From positions 56,591-120,590 of the forward strand of contig JAIQDT010007370.1 of NCBI GenBank assembly GCA_021521415.1: a stretch of 64,000 nt of DNA. The letters are read 5' to 3'. This document shows, piece after piece, positions 23,898 to 35,139 of this stretch. Source of the DNA: Bidens hawaiensis (Eukaryota; Streptophyta; Magnoliopsida; Asterales; Asteraceae). The number at the start of each line of letters is the position of its first letter. Position 1 is the first letter of the stretch. The notes under the pieces are model-generated. The model ran no database searches. It saw nothing but the letters and a program-made list of their open reading frames with translations, and had not been told where the DNA came from. The translations under genes were made by a program, and so were the position numbers.

Positions 23898-26324
23898 TGT
23901 AACGCCTGTTAATTTCCGTTAAAAGGGTTTAACCTTGTAGCGTTGTATATACCTTTTGGGCTTGATCTGGCATTCTTCCGGGAGCTCCTTGCCACCCTCG
24001 TAAGCTTATCATACTTGACTTTTCATGCAAGTTCAACCAAGATGTAACTTCCTTAAAATTTGAGGGGCAAGAGTGTAAGATTTTTATAACATAAACAAAA
24101 CCTTAACCCTTTTCTCCCCACTTCAGCCGATCGGAAGTTTGTGCAACCTCCCCACCCTCGTTTTTCTTTTGTGCAGCCAAGGTTAAGGTCCAAAACTTCA
24201 ATTGAAGGTTATTTCTATGTTCCCCCAAGTCCTTTACACTTTAATTGATCATATTAACGCGCTTATTGGTCGTTAGGGTTGAGTTTTGGTTATAACGATT
24301 TCTGATAGATTCGTACTCATTTATTGTTCGGTCTGTAACTCGATGAAAATATATTTGTTTTTATTGATTCTTGTTTCTATGATGTTCTAATTTGAGTCTA
24401 GTTTCCAGAAAGGTAAAATACGTAACTTTTGGACGAGATTTGAATACTTTTTATAATTTTATAAGATCGAGTGTCAAAGCTGATGCGGGATGACGGATTC
24501 TGGTCTGTCTTCCCGACATCATAACTCTTTTTCGACAAGTCCAAATTGGTTGGTTCCACTTCTGGAAGTTAATATTTTGAGTGAGGAACCAAAACCAATT
24601 GGAATCGTTTAATTTGGCTGGGTAATGATGTTTATAAAAATAAAACCATTTTGTTGCGCACTGATATATAGCTGCCATACCTTTCTGTGTTGGAGGAATT
24701 TTTATGATTTTTGTGTCCACTTAAAAAATATAATAAAAATAATTTTATAAACCTAAGATATTTATTAAAGTCTGGTAAAAATTTAATAATTTATTTCAAA
24801 GGTTATCCTATGTAATTAAATGCATCTTCGAATGCTAAAATCTGCCCGTTTTACTTGTTATTGATCGATAAGTTCGTTTTAGGCTTAACCGGTGGATATT
24901 CAATTGTGTTCTTGTCGGGGCTGTTTGAAGTGAGTTTTTGCACCACAATCTTCCTAGGTATGTCCCATATAACGTACATTAATATCATGTCTTTTGGTAT
25001 TCGTTTGATCGGTCAACTAGTTGTTGTTTGAAAGATAGTTTTCGGTTAGCTAGAATGGTAGATTGTTGCGTTTAACGCGAGGGATGAAGTAAATTATGAC
25101 CAATTTAGTTCAGATAGCTTCGGTTTAATATACGGGCTGTTGGAAAATGATTTTTATTAGTATTGGGGCTGAATTGGTTGTGGCTTACTCAAACGGGTCG
25201 GTACAACGCGCATTTGCGTTTATTGAATAGTTAGTGCGTTGTACTTGCGAGTTACCGACCCATTTGACTCGTGTAGCGTCTTGTGGACTTGTTGGCTGTG
25301 AAATTATCATATTGTGTCCACACAAGGCTGAGTTGTATGTTAAGTGCTTAAACAACTCTTAAATGCGCGTGTTAGTATCACCTAGTGCTTCCGGGGGTAA
25401 TTTGGGAATTCTTTATTCCCGGGAGTATCTAAGGGTCGTGTTGGTAAACTTAAGGCCCCGGTAGCTGTTATGAATGAGTTTGATGAGGTCGAGGCTTTAG
25501 GTAACTCGAACCATGTTAGAACGTCTCGTAGGATAAACGAGTCCTTTCAATGTCATTAGTGATGTTTGTATGTAAACCGAAAAGCGTTTGAGTTTTGGGG
25601 ATACTTAGGGGTCCTCTAGCTCGTGGTGAATTCGTGCCTTGTGTTAGGTGAGTTCATGATGCCCCTTTTACTCTTTTTACGTTTTGGGCTAGCATGCACA
25701 CCATATTACAATTTTATCTGACTATACTTGTTTAAACTATTTGGATGGTATTACATAGCCTTATTCGTACTTGTGGATTTATGAAAATATTTGTGAATTA
25801 TACTTTATGCCTTGGAATATTCGAGGCTCGTCTATAGTTATATATTTTATAAGGTTATAGACATTACTTATGGTCTAGACTCAAGGATGTAGCCTACTCG
25901 TATTTTAGTATGTCATGAGATTATATTTATGAATGGGTATGCCGGTGTTACTTTATGACCCTAGGCTTATTTTCATGATGGAATGTTTGGGATTATATAC
26001 ACACACACACACACACACACATAGATATACGCGTGTTTATGCATGCGTTATTTTGTAGCAATAATTAGCGATGTTAATTAATCGTTATCGACTAAGGATG
26101 TTGCGTATGCCTACTTTGTGTTTGCATACGGATGGATGGTAATCTTGGCCGGGCCAAACTATACTACTCAGGTTCTTAAATCCTGTGGCGGGCCCTGGAA
26201 AGCCCGTGAGGGGGGAGGCTCGTGTGGCATGATCATCATCGGATGTTACGTGTTTGGGTTGTACGTGTGCTCGACCCTGATGTTATTACTTGAATGATAT
26301 CTATATGGATATAATTATATGGAT

Positions 26325-26355
<31 letters not shown>

Positions 26356-26856
26356 AGTATGATTACTTATTACTGATGATGGCCCAAATGTTGTATCCTA
26401 TTTTATTTTAAAACTCTTGGAATGATTATGATTATTATTATTTTAGATGTCAATTATTAAAATTTAAACTCACTCAGCTCAAGCTGACTTTGTGTGCATG
26501 TTAGTATGAGTTTCAGGTTAGGAGGAGGATGCATTACCGCTTGGACATGCACAAAGCTACTTGGATGGTGAAAGGCATCCTTAATCGGAAGTTTTAATAA
26601 TGAACATTTTTATTTCAAAGTTTTGTTTAATGATTTTGGGCATAATTCCCGGGTCTTGGGAACTTGTTTTTAATTATTAAGATTTTTCGCTGAATCATAC
26701 TCTGAATTGGTTATTTTAATGGAATGAACTGTTTTTGACTTTTCGCTGTTTAGTACTCTGAAATGATTTTAATAAGATTAATTGGTTTGGTTTTAAATTT
26801 TTGTTAATTTTGGATATGATTACCAACTGTAGGATTCCCGGGATTCGGGGCTTACA
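23898..26856 (+). mobile_element. Solo LTR 2 (G family) with TSD CAAAG
   Basis: 2,959 bp from TGTAACGCCTG to GGGGCTTACA, flanked by CAAAG at 23893-23897 and 26857-26861. Strongly similar to solo LTR 1 in the first 1 kb and in the last 1.3 kb. It lacks the GGGCC minisatellite and has instead a stretch not shared with solo LTR 1. It has an (AC)n run at 26000-26020, an (AT)n run near 26331-26354 and the stem-loop CAGCTCAAGCTG at 26475-26486. Confidence 0.92.
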
Positions 26857-27351
26857 CAAAGTCACAAAACACCATTTTTATATAAAACGTAGCGGATTAA
26901 AGTTTTAAATCTTGTTAGTTTATTGTGTATAAAACCAATTTACACATGCAAAAACCCAAACCCGGATACAAATACGAAAAACATACTTACAAGCACATGC
27001 ATATCGCTATAAGTTCATGCATGTTAAACTACTTTTCAAGTAACCTAAACCCGGATGAAGGAGATGAACAATGAAAGACTAGAACTTTAATAGGGAGTTC
27101 GTCAAGCTTTCATACCCCAAGAATTTCAACAAACACCTTCTTTAGCTAGGATTGAACACTTGAAAAATCTCTTTCCTTGTTTCCTTCCTTGACCGATTTC
27201 AAAGAAAAGAAAGAGTGGAGAGAAAATTTTGTTACTTAGTGTTATGAGAGAAAGAGAGAGTTATGGTATTTCAAAAAGCACCTCCCAAATTATCCAATCA
27301 AAGGCTATGCATGTACCCGCTTAAAATTTATAATAATAAAATAAATACATT

Positions 27352-27445
27352 AGAAGGAGGGGGGGCCTTCCTTCCTTTATTATATATATATATTATATAT
27401 ATATATATATATATAATAAAGGAAGGAAGGGCCCCCCCTCCTTCT
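27352..27445. repeat. 94-bp near-perfect palindrome in LTR E
   Basis: Arms of about 41 bases starting AGAAGGAGGGGGGGCC and ending GGCCCCCCCTCCTTCT, differing by one C, around an AT core. The outer bases are TA on both sides, as in a TA target duplication of a very small foldback element. A plain cruciform generated by replication error is the alternative. Confidence 0.85.
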
Positions 27446-27842
27446 ATAATATAAATATATATATATATATATATATATTTCTTTCTTTTATATCATAAAA
27501 CTCGCAGTGTGTTATTTCCAAAAATTAAATATAACACAATATAGGTGACATGCTTGGTAACCATTTTCACATATTGTTATTTAACAATCTTAAATAACAC
27601 TATGGAATGCTCTCTCTCAAAGTATAATCATCCATATGATCTATTCATTTCACAAGTACAATTTATTTCGAAACCCCGTTCCAAATAACGCAAGTGTTAA
27701 TATTTATTTGATATGATCATATCATAAATAAACAAATATTATTGGTGTTTGTCTAGCTTGTTATTGGGTATGACCCGACTTGGATCATGACGTACTAGCC
27801 ACATCAATTATAATATGTGTCTTGGGTAGACCGAGTCCAACA

Positions 27843-27857
27843 ATCTATCACTTGCAC
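27843..27857 (-). other. Polypurine tract of element E
   Basis: Minus strand GTGCAAGTGATAGAT next to TGTTGG. It looks like a decayed form of the copia CAAGTGGGAGAT tract. Confidence 0.65.
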
Positions 27858-28639
27858 AAGATACATAGAAGATTGATGCAAGTAGCAAATACCGCCTAAC
27901 TACGGTTTACTACCCCTAATTCGCATGACGAAGTGCCATTCAATAACATCATCCCCTTCAAGTCCCTTACTTGAAATTATTTAGGTGAAACTATCATTTA
28001 TCCTTTTATCTCAGATGTCATGTCATATCCAGAGACACAGAGTGATCATTCTCTATTGATTTAACTTAGCAGGCCTTAGACATCTTACTCTCAACGAATA
28101 AGAGAGACAAATCCCCTTTTGACTCCATACGTCTCTCACAATCACCTAGTACCATACCTGATTTTAGACTTATGTACCGTCATGTTTCAGAGCAGCAAAG
28201 AACTAAGTCAAAGTATAATATTTGGTGAATATGAAGACCCAATATGTATCTCAGGTTGGAGGATAATATGATATTTGCCTTCCTCAAATTTACTTATGAT
28301 CAATCACATAGATTCCATATAGTAATATTTGAGAGCGGGTCAGTCCAATATTCATATCCCATAAATATCTATGAACCTTGGCAACAACCTTTTGCTCTAT
28401 ATTCATACCTTTTGAATATCCACCAATCCATGTTTATAATAGTCTTACCTTCATACTTGTTCACACAAATATGAGCGACTACGGACATTTAGAATAATTA
28501 ACTTATTCATGGATTTAAACATGCTAAAATGGAACATAACTCAAAAGTCATAATCATAAACCATAATCATATGAATGAGCGAAAATAACAATTGTTCCGA
28601 TATCTAAATACATAATAGATCATATCCAATCACTAGAAT
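27858..28639. other. 3' untranslated region of element E
   Basis: Between the RNase H end and the polypurine tract on the minus strand. No ORF or repeat of note. Confidence 0.55.
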
Positions 28640-31600
28640 GTCGAATTCCTAAGGCACAAGTGTGACCTTCATGTTTTGGCCTTTCAAGGAGCTTCGTGAG
28701 TGGATCCATAACGTTTTGATCAGTATGAACTTTGTGAATACATATCTTTCCCTTTTCAACTTCATCCCTTATGTAGTTGAACCTCTACTCAATGTGCCTT
28801 GTCTTTTGATGTGCACGAGGTTATTTGATTTGATCAATCGCACCCTCGTTGTCACAAAAGATCTCTAGAGGGTCCTGAATGGTACAGACCACCCCTAGAT
28901 CGGCAATGAATTTCCTTATCCACGCAGCTTCTTGAGCTGCCAATGAGGAGGCGATGTATTCCGATTCCATGGTGGACAATGTTACCACATCTTGTTTTGA
29001 GCTCTTCCAAGAGACTGCCCCACCATTCATAACGAAAACATATCCCGATTGTGATTGAGAATCATCTCGATCGGTTTGGAAACTCGCATCCGTGTAACCC
29101 TTTACAACGAGTTCCTCTTCACCCGAACCGTATATTAGAAACATGTCTTTATTCCTTCTAAGGTATTTCAATATACTTTTAACCTCCATCCAGTGGCTAC
29201 TTCCCGGATTTTGTTGGTATCTACTTGTCATGCTCAAAGCGCATAACACATCTGGTCTAGTACATATCATTGCATACATGATGGATCCTATAGCCGACGC
29301 ATATGGGATTCCATTCATTTTCTCTTGCTCATCCTTTGAGCTTGGACATTGGGATGCACTCAACATCGTTCCTCTTTGAATAGGTACCAAACCTCTCTTA
29401 GAGTTTTCCATCTTGAACCTCTTCAAGATTTTGTCAATGTATGTACTTTGGTTTAAACCTATCAACTGCCTTGATCTATCCCGATAGATCTTTATTCCCA
29501 AAATGTAGGCGGCTTCACCAAGATCTTTAATGGAAAAACAACTTCCAAGCCATGCTTTTACACCTTCCATGGTTGGAATGTCATTTCCAAATAGTAGTAT
29601 GTCATCAACATACAATACTAAGAAAGTGATGATGCTCCCACTAGCTTTCTTATACATATAAGCTTCATCGGCGTTCTTGATGAATCCAAATTTCCTAACT
29701 TTTTCATCAAAACAGTGATTCCAACTTCTAGATACTTGCTTCAATCCATAGATTGATTTCTTTAACTTGCATACTTTATTAGGATGTTTTGGATCAACGA
29801 AACCTTCGGGCTGAACCATATAGACATCTTCATCAAGATGCCCATTTAGAAAAGCGGTTTTAACATCCATTTGCCAAATCTCATAGTCATAATATGCGGC
29901 TGTGTCAAACAATATCCTAATCGACTTTAGAATTGCTACGGGAGAGAAGGTTTCATCATAATCAACCCCTTGAGTTTGAGTAAAACCTTTTGCTACAAGT
30001 CATGCTTTATAAGTATCCAAGTTTCCATGCATATCGGTTTTCTTCTTGAAAACCCACTTACTTCCAACCGGTTTAGAATTAAGAGGTGGTACAACCAAAT
30101 CCTATACTTGGTTGTCATGCATGGATTTCATCTCTACGTTCATGGATTCAAGCCATTTGTCACAATCGGATTGTGACATTGCATCACGGTATGTGGTGGG
30201 TTCATCCGAATCTACCACATAGCATCCATCCATGAAAAATCCATATCTTTCGGGTGGATGACTAATTCTATTGGATTTGTTAACGTTTTGTGTGTCTTGA
30301 TCAACCACTTGATCATTCTCAACAACCTCTTGTTGATTGCTAGTATCAATCAAACGTGTATTGTCTTGTGGTTTTCGATCCTCCTCGAGTTCCACCGTTC
30401 TATTAGTACCTTCCATAAGGAACTTAGTTTCCATGAACTCGGCCTTTCGAGCAATGAACACTTTTTTCTCGGTTGGGTTGTATAAATAATATCCCATAGA
30501 GTCTTTGGGATATCCTACAAAAATACGCTTAGTGGATCGACTTTCAACTTTTTTTTGGGTGTTGTTCTTGACAAAAGCCTCACAACCCCATACCTTTAAT
30601 ATGATAATGATGGAGCCCTTCCATGCCATACTTCAAAAGGTGTCTTGTCCACTTTCTTGTTTGGGGCCATATTTAGAATGGGGGCCGCGGAGAGCAAAGC
30701 GAAACCCCAAAATGATAGAGGCAATGTGTTTCTAGCCATCATAGATCGAATCATATCCATTAGAGTTCGATTCCTCCCCTCGGACACACCATTGTGTTGT
30801 GGTGTTCCGGCTGGAGTAAGTTGTTAGATGATCCCATAACTTCTAAGATGATCTCGAAAAGCATCACTAAGGTATTCACCTCCTCTATCCGAATGAAGTA
30901 CTTTAATGGTTTTATTGAGTTGATTTTATACTTCATTTTGGAAGACTTGGAACATTTGAAAAGCTTCATCTTTGTGTCTTAACAAGTACATATACCCAAA
31001 ACGACTATAATTGTCAATGAAAGTAATGAAGTATCTTTCACCATTCCTTGTCATTGCCTTAAAAGGACCACATACATCCAAATGTATGATACCTAATAAG
31101 TCTTTTACCCTTTTGTTTATTCCACTAATGGGGTCCTCGGTCATCTTTCCAACTAAACAAGACTGACACTTATCAAATGAATCATCTTCACCTGATTCCA
31201 AAAGACCATTCTTTTGAAATGTATGCATGCGATCTTTGTTTATATGACCAAGTCGACAATGCCAAAGATAAGTCTTAATCAAATCCATTTTGAGTTTCTT
31301 GATGCTTGATTGGTACAACGTGTTATCATAAGATGTGTTATCATGAACTAATTCATAAATGCCATTAGACAGCATCGCTTTAAAATAAAACATATCATTC
31401 ATAAAAACGCAAATACAGTCGTCCACAAATTTAAAATAAAAACCATATTGTCTTAACAAAAAAACGGAGATAATATTCTAGTCAAACTAGGAGTATACAA
31501 AACATTATTTAAAATAACTTCCAAACCATTTGGAAGTTTCAAAATGTAGTCCCCTCGGGCTTCGACAACAACCTTAGCTCTGTTGCCATGAAGAGACTAA

Positions 31601-31710
31601 TATCTCCCTTCTTGAATCCATCCTTTCCTTTGAACCCTACAACAAATTGCAAATATGAGTTCCACATCAGGTATCCAATACCCATGTGTTAGAGGAAATA
31701 ATATTAAGAT
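28640..31710 (-). pseudogene. Decayed copia pol of element E (PR, IN, RT-RNase H)
   Basis: Domains in minus-strand order. Protease near 31700-31660: the WVLDT start is followed by a stop where the active-site glycine is expected, and another stop follows. GAG-pre-integrase and integrase at 31459-30600, with HCRLGHINKDRM, CQSCLVGKMT and HLDVCGP. The integrase C-terminal/linker region is at 30629-30102. RT-RNase H at about 29950-28640 has YVDDILLFGND (residues 101-111 of the 29912 frame) and the RNase H motifs YTDASFQTD and STMESEYIASS. The RT-RNase H frame runs 363 codons, then a stop at 28821 and another about 60 bases on interrupt the last RNase H segment. Frameshifts near 30620 and 30920. 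It is a non-LTR-matched, dead copy. Confidence 0.88.
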
Positions 31711-31749
31711 CAATATGAATCATGAAAGTTGTACCCGAGGTTTGCCCCG

Positions 31750-32637
31750 CATCCCTCTTAGCTTTCAACTCTTTTAGATAGGTTGGACAATTCCTCATCC
31801 AATGCCCTATCTCCCCACATCCAAAGCACTGATCCTCCACACAAACCTTTGGCTTCTTTTCTTTCGGTTTGGGTGGTTCTGCTTTCGCTTTCCCTTGAAC
31901 TTACCCTTGACTTGTCCCTTAGCTTTGGAAACCTTTGCCTTGGGTTCTGGGTGATGCCTCTTCCTATTTCCTCCCTCATTGATCGTGAGAACGGGTAAAA
32001 CCCTTTTACCCATTCCCGTCTTGGCCGTTTTAAGCATTGCATGAAGCTCACCAATGCTTTTGTCCCATCCATTCATGTTATAATTCGTAACGAAAGTCTC
32101 AAATTTCTTCGTTAGGCCGTTTAGGATCAAATCCGTGGCTAACTCTTTTGAGACGGGACAATTTAACCGTTAGAGAAGATCAATATGGCTTTTCATTTTG
32201 AGCACATAAGAGGAAACCGATTGGGTTTCTTCCATACGACATGCATCAAGCGCTCGAACCGTTTCAAAGCGTTCCACCCTAGCTTGTCTAAGGAACATTT
32301 CCTTAAGTTGGGTAATCATGTCGTATGCCCCATGAAGTTCAAAATCCTTTTGAAGCTCGAGAATCATAGGTCACAACATGAGGCAAGAAACTTGTACCGA
32401 ATCTTCGTTGTGTTTTACCCATTCGTTATAGTCATCGGCTTCCTCAATGCTAGGTTCATCGGGAATAGGATCCTCTAAAACGTAGGATTTCTTTTCTTGC
32501 TTGAGAACAATTCTCAAGTTTCGATACCAATCCATAAAGTTGTTATAGTTTAGATGATCCTTATCAAGTATAGCTCTTAGTGAAAAGTTATGAACGGGTG
32601 GGATAATAGCGTTAGGTGGATTGTTGATTGCGGCCAT
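31750..32637 (-). pseudogene. Decayed copia gag of element E
   Basis: Starts at ATG 32637 (MAAINNPPN) and reads through three frames: 32637-32371, 32367-32170 and 32130-31807. The N-terminal domain resembles copia Gag (DHLNYNNFMDWYRNL). A basic stretch near 31900 precedes an intact CCHC knuckle CFGCGEIGHWMRNC at 31828-31787 in a further frame. Stops or shifts at about 32370, 32168 and 31850. Confidence 0.82.
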
Positions 32638-33590
32638 CTACAAATTTATCAAAGCTCAATTTTAATATTTTCGATATCAATGATTAATTTTAATCGTTAA
32701 TACCCTTTATGTCTCCAAGACAATTAATAATTAAAATCTAGAACCCAACGTTACATTTAAATAGTAGTTAGGTGGCCTTTATCCTACCATTTAAATTAAC
32801 AAGGTACTCAACGTTTGACAATTGCAACCCTTTGCAACTTCTAGTCTTATGGGATCGGTTAAATATCTTATTTTAGTTGGCATGTTTAATCCCATCAACA
32901 CCATTGTACGCCATGTTTCGGTGACCCTATTCACATGGTTTCCAATTTAAGTCGTCCTACTTACACACACATGTGAGTTTACACATACAAGTGGTTAGGT
33001 GAATTTTATCCCACAAATATGGTAAACCCACCTCAAACTCACAAGTTTCCTCCAATGTGGTTAGGTGACTTTTATCCCACATCAAGTTCCCAAGTGATTC
33101 GAGTGTTGTATAAAAGGATGGTGTTTGACTTATTTTATAAAAGGGATTTTCGTTTTCTAAATTCTAGATTGGAAAACAATTATGTACCTTACATTTGCAG
33201 AATTCAAATGTATGGTACTTAGTTGAAAACCCATTTTCAAAGTTCCTATTAATAAGAAACCAATTTTTATTACCTAATGATTTCTAAGAAACCAATTTTA
33301 TGCTAGTTGTTGATTTTAAGTTGTTAACAATCCATATTGCAATAACACAAACAAAAGTAAATCAACCACACAAGCATAAAACACACAACCATAAGCTCAT
33401 AACCATAGACACCTAATATTGACTACACTCGTTGACAGAAACAAGTGTGCCAAAAAGTCTCTACTAAGGGACCCATAAGAACATAAACTTGTGTCGGTGA
33501 ACTCCCACTTGATCCCACATCCAAATGCTCCAAGTGTTCACTCCGTGTTGTGGTCTCCATGACTTTATTTGGGTTTCCTTTCTTGCATCT
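32638..33590 (-). other. 5' leader of element E
   Basis: Non-coding. The motif GTTAGGTGnnTTTTATCCCAC or a close form appears three times (about 32766, 32993 and 33058). No primer-binding site or 5' LTR is seen upstream, so E is truncated on this side. The right boundary is approximate. Confidence 0.5.
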
Positions 33591-33889
33591 TCCTTTATAA
33601 AAAATATATCCTAATATATTTTTCTATAGTAAAGAAAATGCAACTAATCTACTTATTATTATAAACAAAATGAATGAATAAATAGATTACACAACCCAAA
33701 AAAAGACTTATTCGTTAAGCTTATCTTAACGAATAAGAGTCGTCGTCTATATAAACCCCTGTAATGTATTTCATTAAAACGGTTCTGATTATTTTTCATC
33801 TATCCTCTCGTTACTCTGTCCGATTGTCATCTCAATACACATACTACACCTACTAACGTATATCTAGCCTAATCGTATAACGAATCAAC
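33591..33889 (+). promoter_or_regulatory. Promoter-like region before the post-pol ORF of C
   Basis: A perfect 13-bp inverted repeat (CTTATTCGTTAAG / CTTAACGAATAAG, 33707-33737, 5-base loop) ends 11 bases before TATATAAA (33748-33755). The ATG of the following ORF lies 135 bases downstream of the TATA box. This may be an internal promoter or simply chance AT-rich sequence at the edge of element E. Confidence 0.4.
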
Positions 33890-34274
33890 ATGAACATCGA
33901 TGTAATCACAAGATCTAGATCCTTATATGCTCTCCCAAGAACCCCAAGATCTGAGAGTGTGAGGCCTGAGCCAACAAAGAACTTAAACTTGCCCACACAT
34001 CTCTACTTCGACAAAAGATCAAAGACCTTGAGGGTTATAACTGAGGATAAAGAGGAAACTTTCATAATATTCAAAGATGACTTGAGGAAGTTTTCAAAAG
34101 AACAACTAAAGAAGATGGCTAAACTGACACTGTATGACAATCAAATCAGAAGTCAGCCATCTGGTTAGCAATGAAATGATCTCTCAAGATTTATTAAAGA
34201 ACAAGCAGAAAGGGGGTTCCCATTTTTGCAACAAAAGAAAAGAGAAATACGAAGCCAAGCAGAGAGGGAGAAAA

Positions 34275-34410
34275 TTTCGCTTCGCTCAGCCGTGAGAAGC
34301 GAAACAGGTATTTCGCTTCGCTCAGCCATGAGAAGCGAAACAGGTATTTCGCTTCCCTTATCCATGCGAAGCGAAATTCTATGCGAAATTCCTCCCATGC
34401 GAAATTGTTT
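34275..34410 (+). repeat. 36-bp hairpin-forming tandem array
   Basis: Three units, each with TTTCGCTTC and GAAGCGAAA arms (a perfect 9-bp inverted repeat in the first two), then degenerate copies of GCGAAATT. Open frames on both strands across it are by-products. Confidence 0.88.
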
Positions 34411-34499
34411 AAGTTGTTATTAAAATGTGACCCGATTCATTTTCTGATGCGTTTTTTGTTAAAAGACCTATTAACGAAAATAAAATTTTTCCGAGCTCA

Positions 34500-34595
34500 A
34501 ACCCAGCCAGGGGCTCTGCCCCTTGGACCCTGCTAGGGGCTGCCGCCCCTAAACCCCACTACCAGCGGCGCTGCCCCCGGACCCCCATTAGTTGA
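34500..34595 (+). repeat. GC-rich hairpin cluster in the solo LTR
   Basis: A run of short hairpins such as AGGGGCTGCCGCCCCT and GGGGCTCTGCCCC in otherwise AT-rich DNA. Similar GGGGC...GCCCC clusters occur in other plant retroelement LTRs (from memory). Confidence 0.7.
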
Positions 34596-34916
34596 GAGTT
34601 TCATTAACTTAGATGTAGGAAGTAGTAGTAATGGATAATTGACACGCGTAATGTATTGTACAGTTAGCCGTGCACAACTAAGGAAGGGCATTACCATTAA
34701 CAGCGAGAGAAACCGGTTCTAGGTGAGTTCTAGCCCCATTTCCTTGTTATGTTTTCGGGGCTATGTGCATACTCCTAGGTGGCAGTTAAAATGCTTAAGT
34801 GATAGGTATATGATGCGTGTATGGTCGTGCATTGAATGTTAATACTATATGATGGTTATGTGAATGAATGTGTATGGAAATATTATATACATAAGACAAG
34901 TAAAGTATGCGCTTAT

Positions 34917-35139
34917 GATAGGACCAGACCCTCATAATATCTGAGATGATAGGGATCAGACCCTTATAATATCTGAGATGATAGGGACCAGACTCTTATA
35001 ATATCTGAGATGATAGGGACCAGACTCTTATAATATCTGAGATGATAGGGACCAGAACCTTATAATATCTGAGATGATAGGGACCAGACCCTTATAATAT
35101 CTGAGATGTTAGGGACCAGACCCTTATAATATCTGAGAT
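34917..35139 (+). repeat. 32-bp minisatellite, seven units
   Basis: Units of the form GATAGGGACCAGACCCTTAT followed by AATATCTGAGAT. The first is 31 bp, the others 32, with few differences, so it is recent. No spacers, so it is not a CRISPR array. Confidence 0.95.

Larger units (their letters stand above)
23871..27842 (-). mobile_element. 3' LTR of copia element E, split by solo LTR 2
   Basis: On the minus strand the LTR starts TGTTGGACTCGGTC at 27842, after a CAAGTGATAGAT tract, and ends TAACCCAACA at 23871. Removing the nested 2,964 bases (solo LTR plus one TSD copy) leaves about 1,008 bp. The boundary at 23871 rests on the CCAACA terminus and on loss of the C gag reading there. It contains a 94-bp palindrome at 27352-27445. 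The 5' LTR of E was not found on the right. Confidence 0.72.

Noticed and set aside
33782..33786. GTTCT as the right-hand target duplicate of element E (left copy 23866-23870)
   Set aside because: The bases before it (TTAAAACG) are not an LTR end like CCAACA, so the match is probably chance.
34917..35139. Regular short repeats as a possible CRISPR array
   Set aside because: Units are contiguous with no unique spacers, and the context is a plant LTR.
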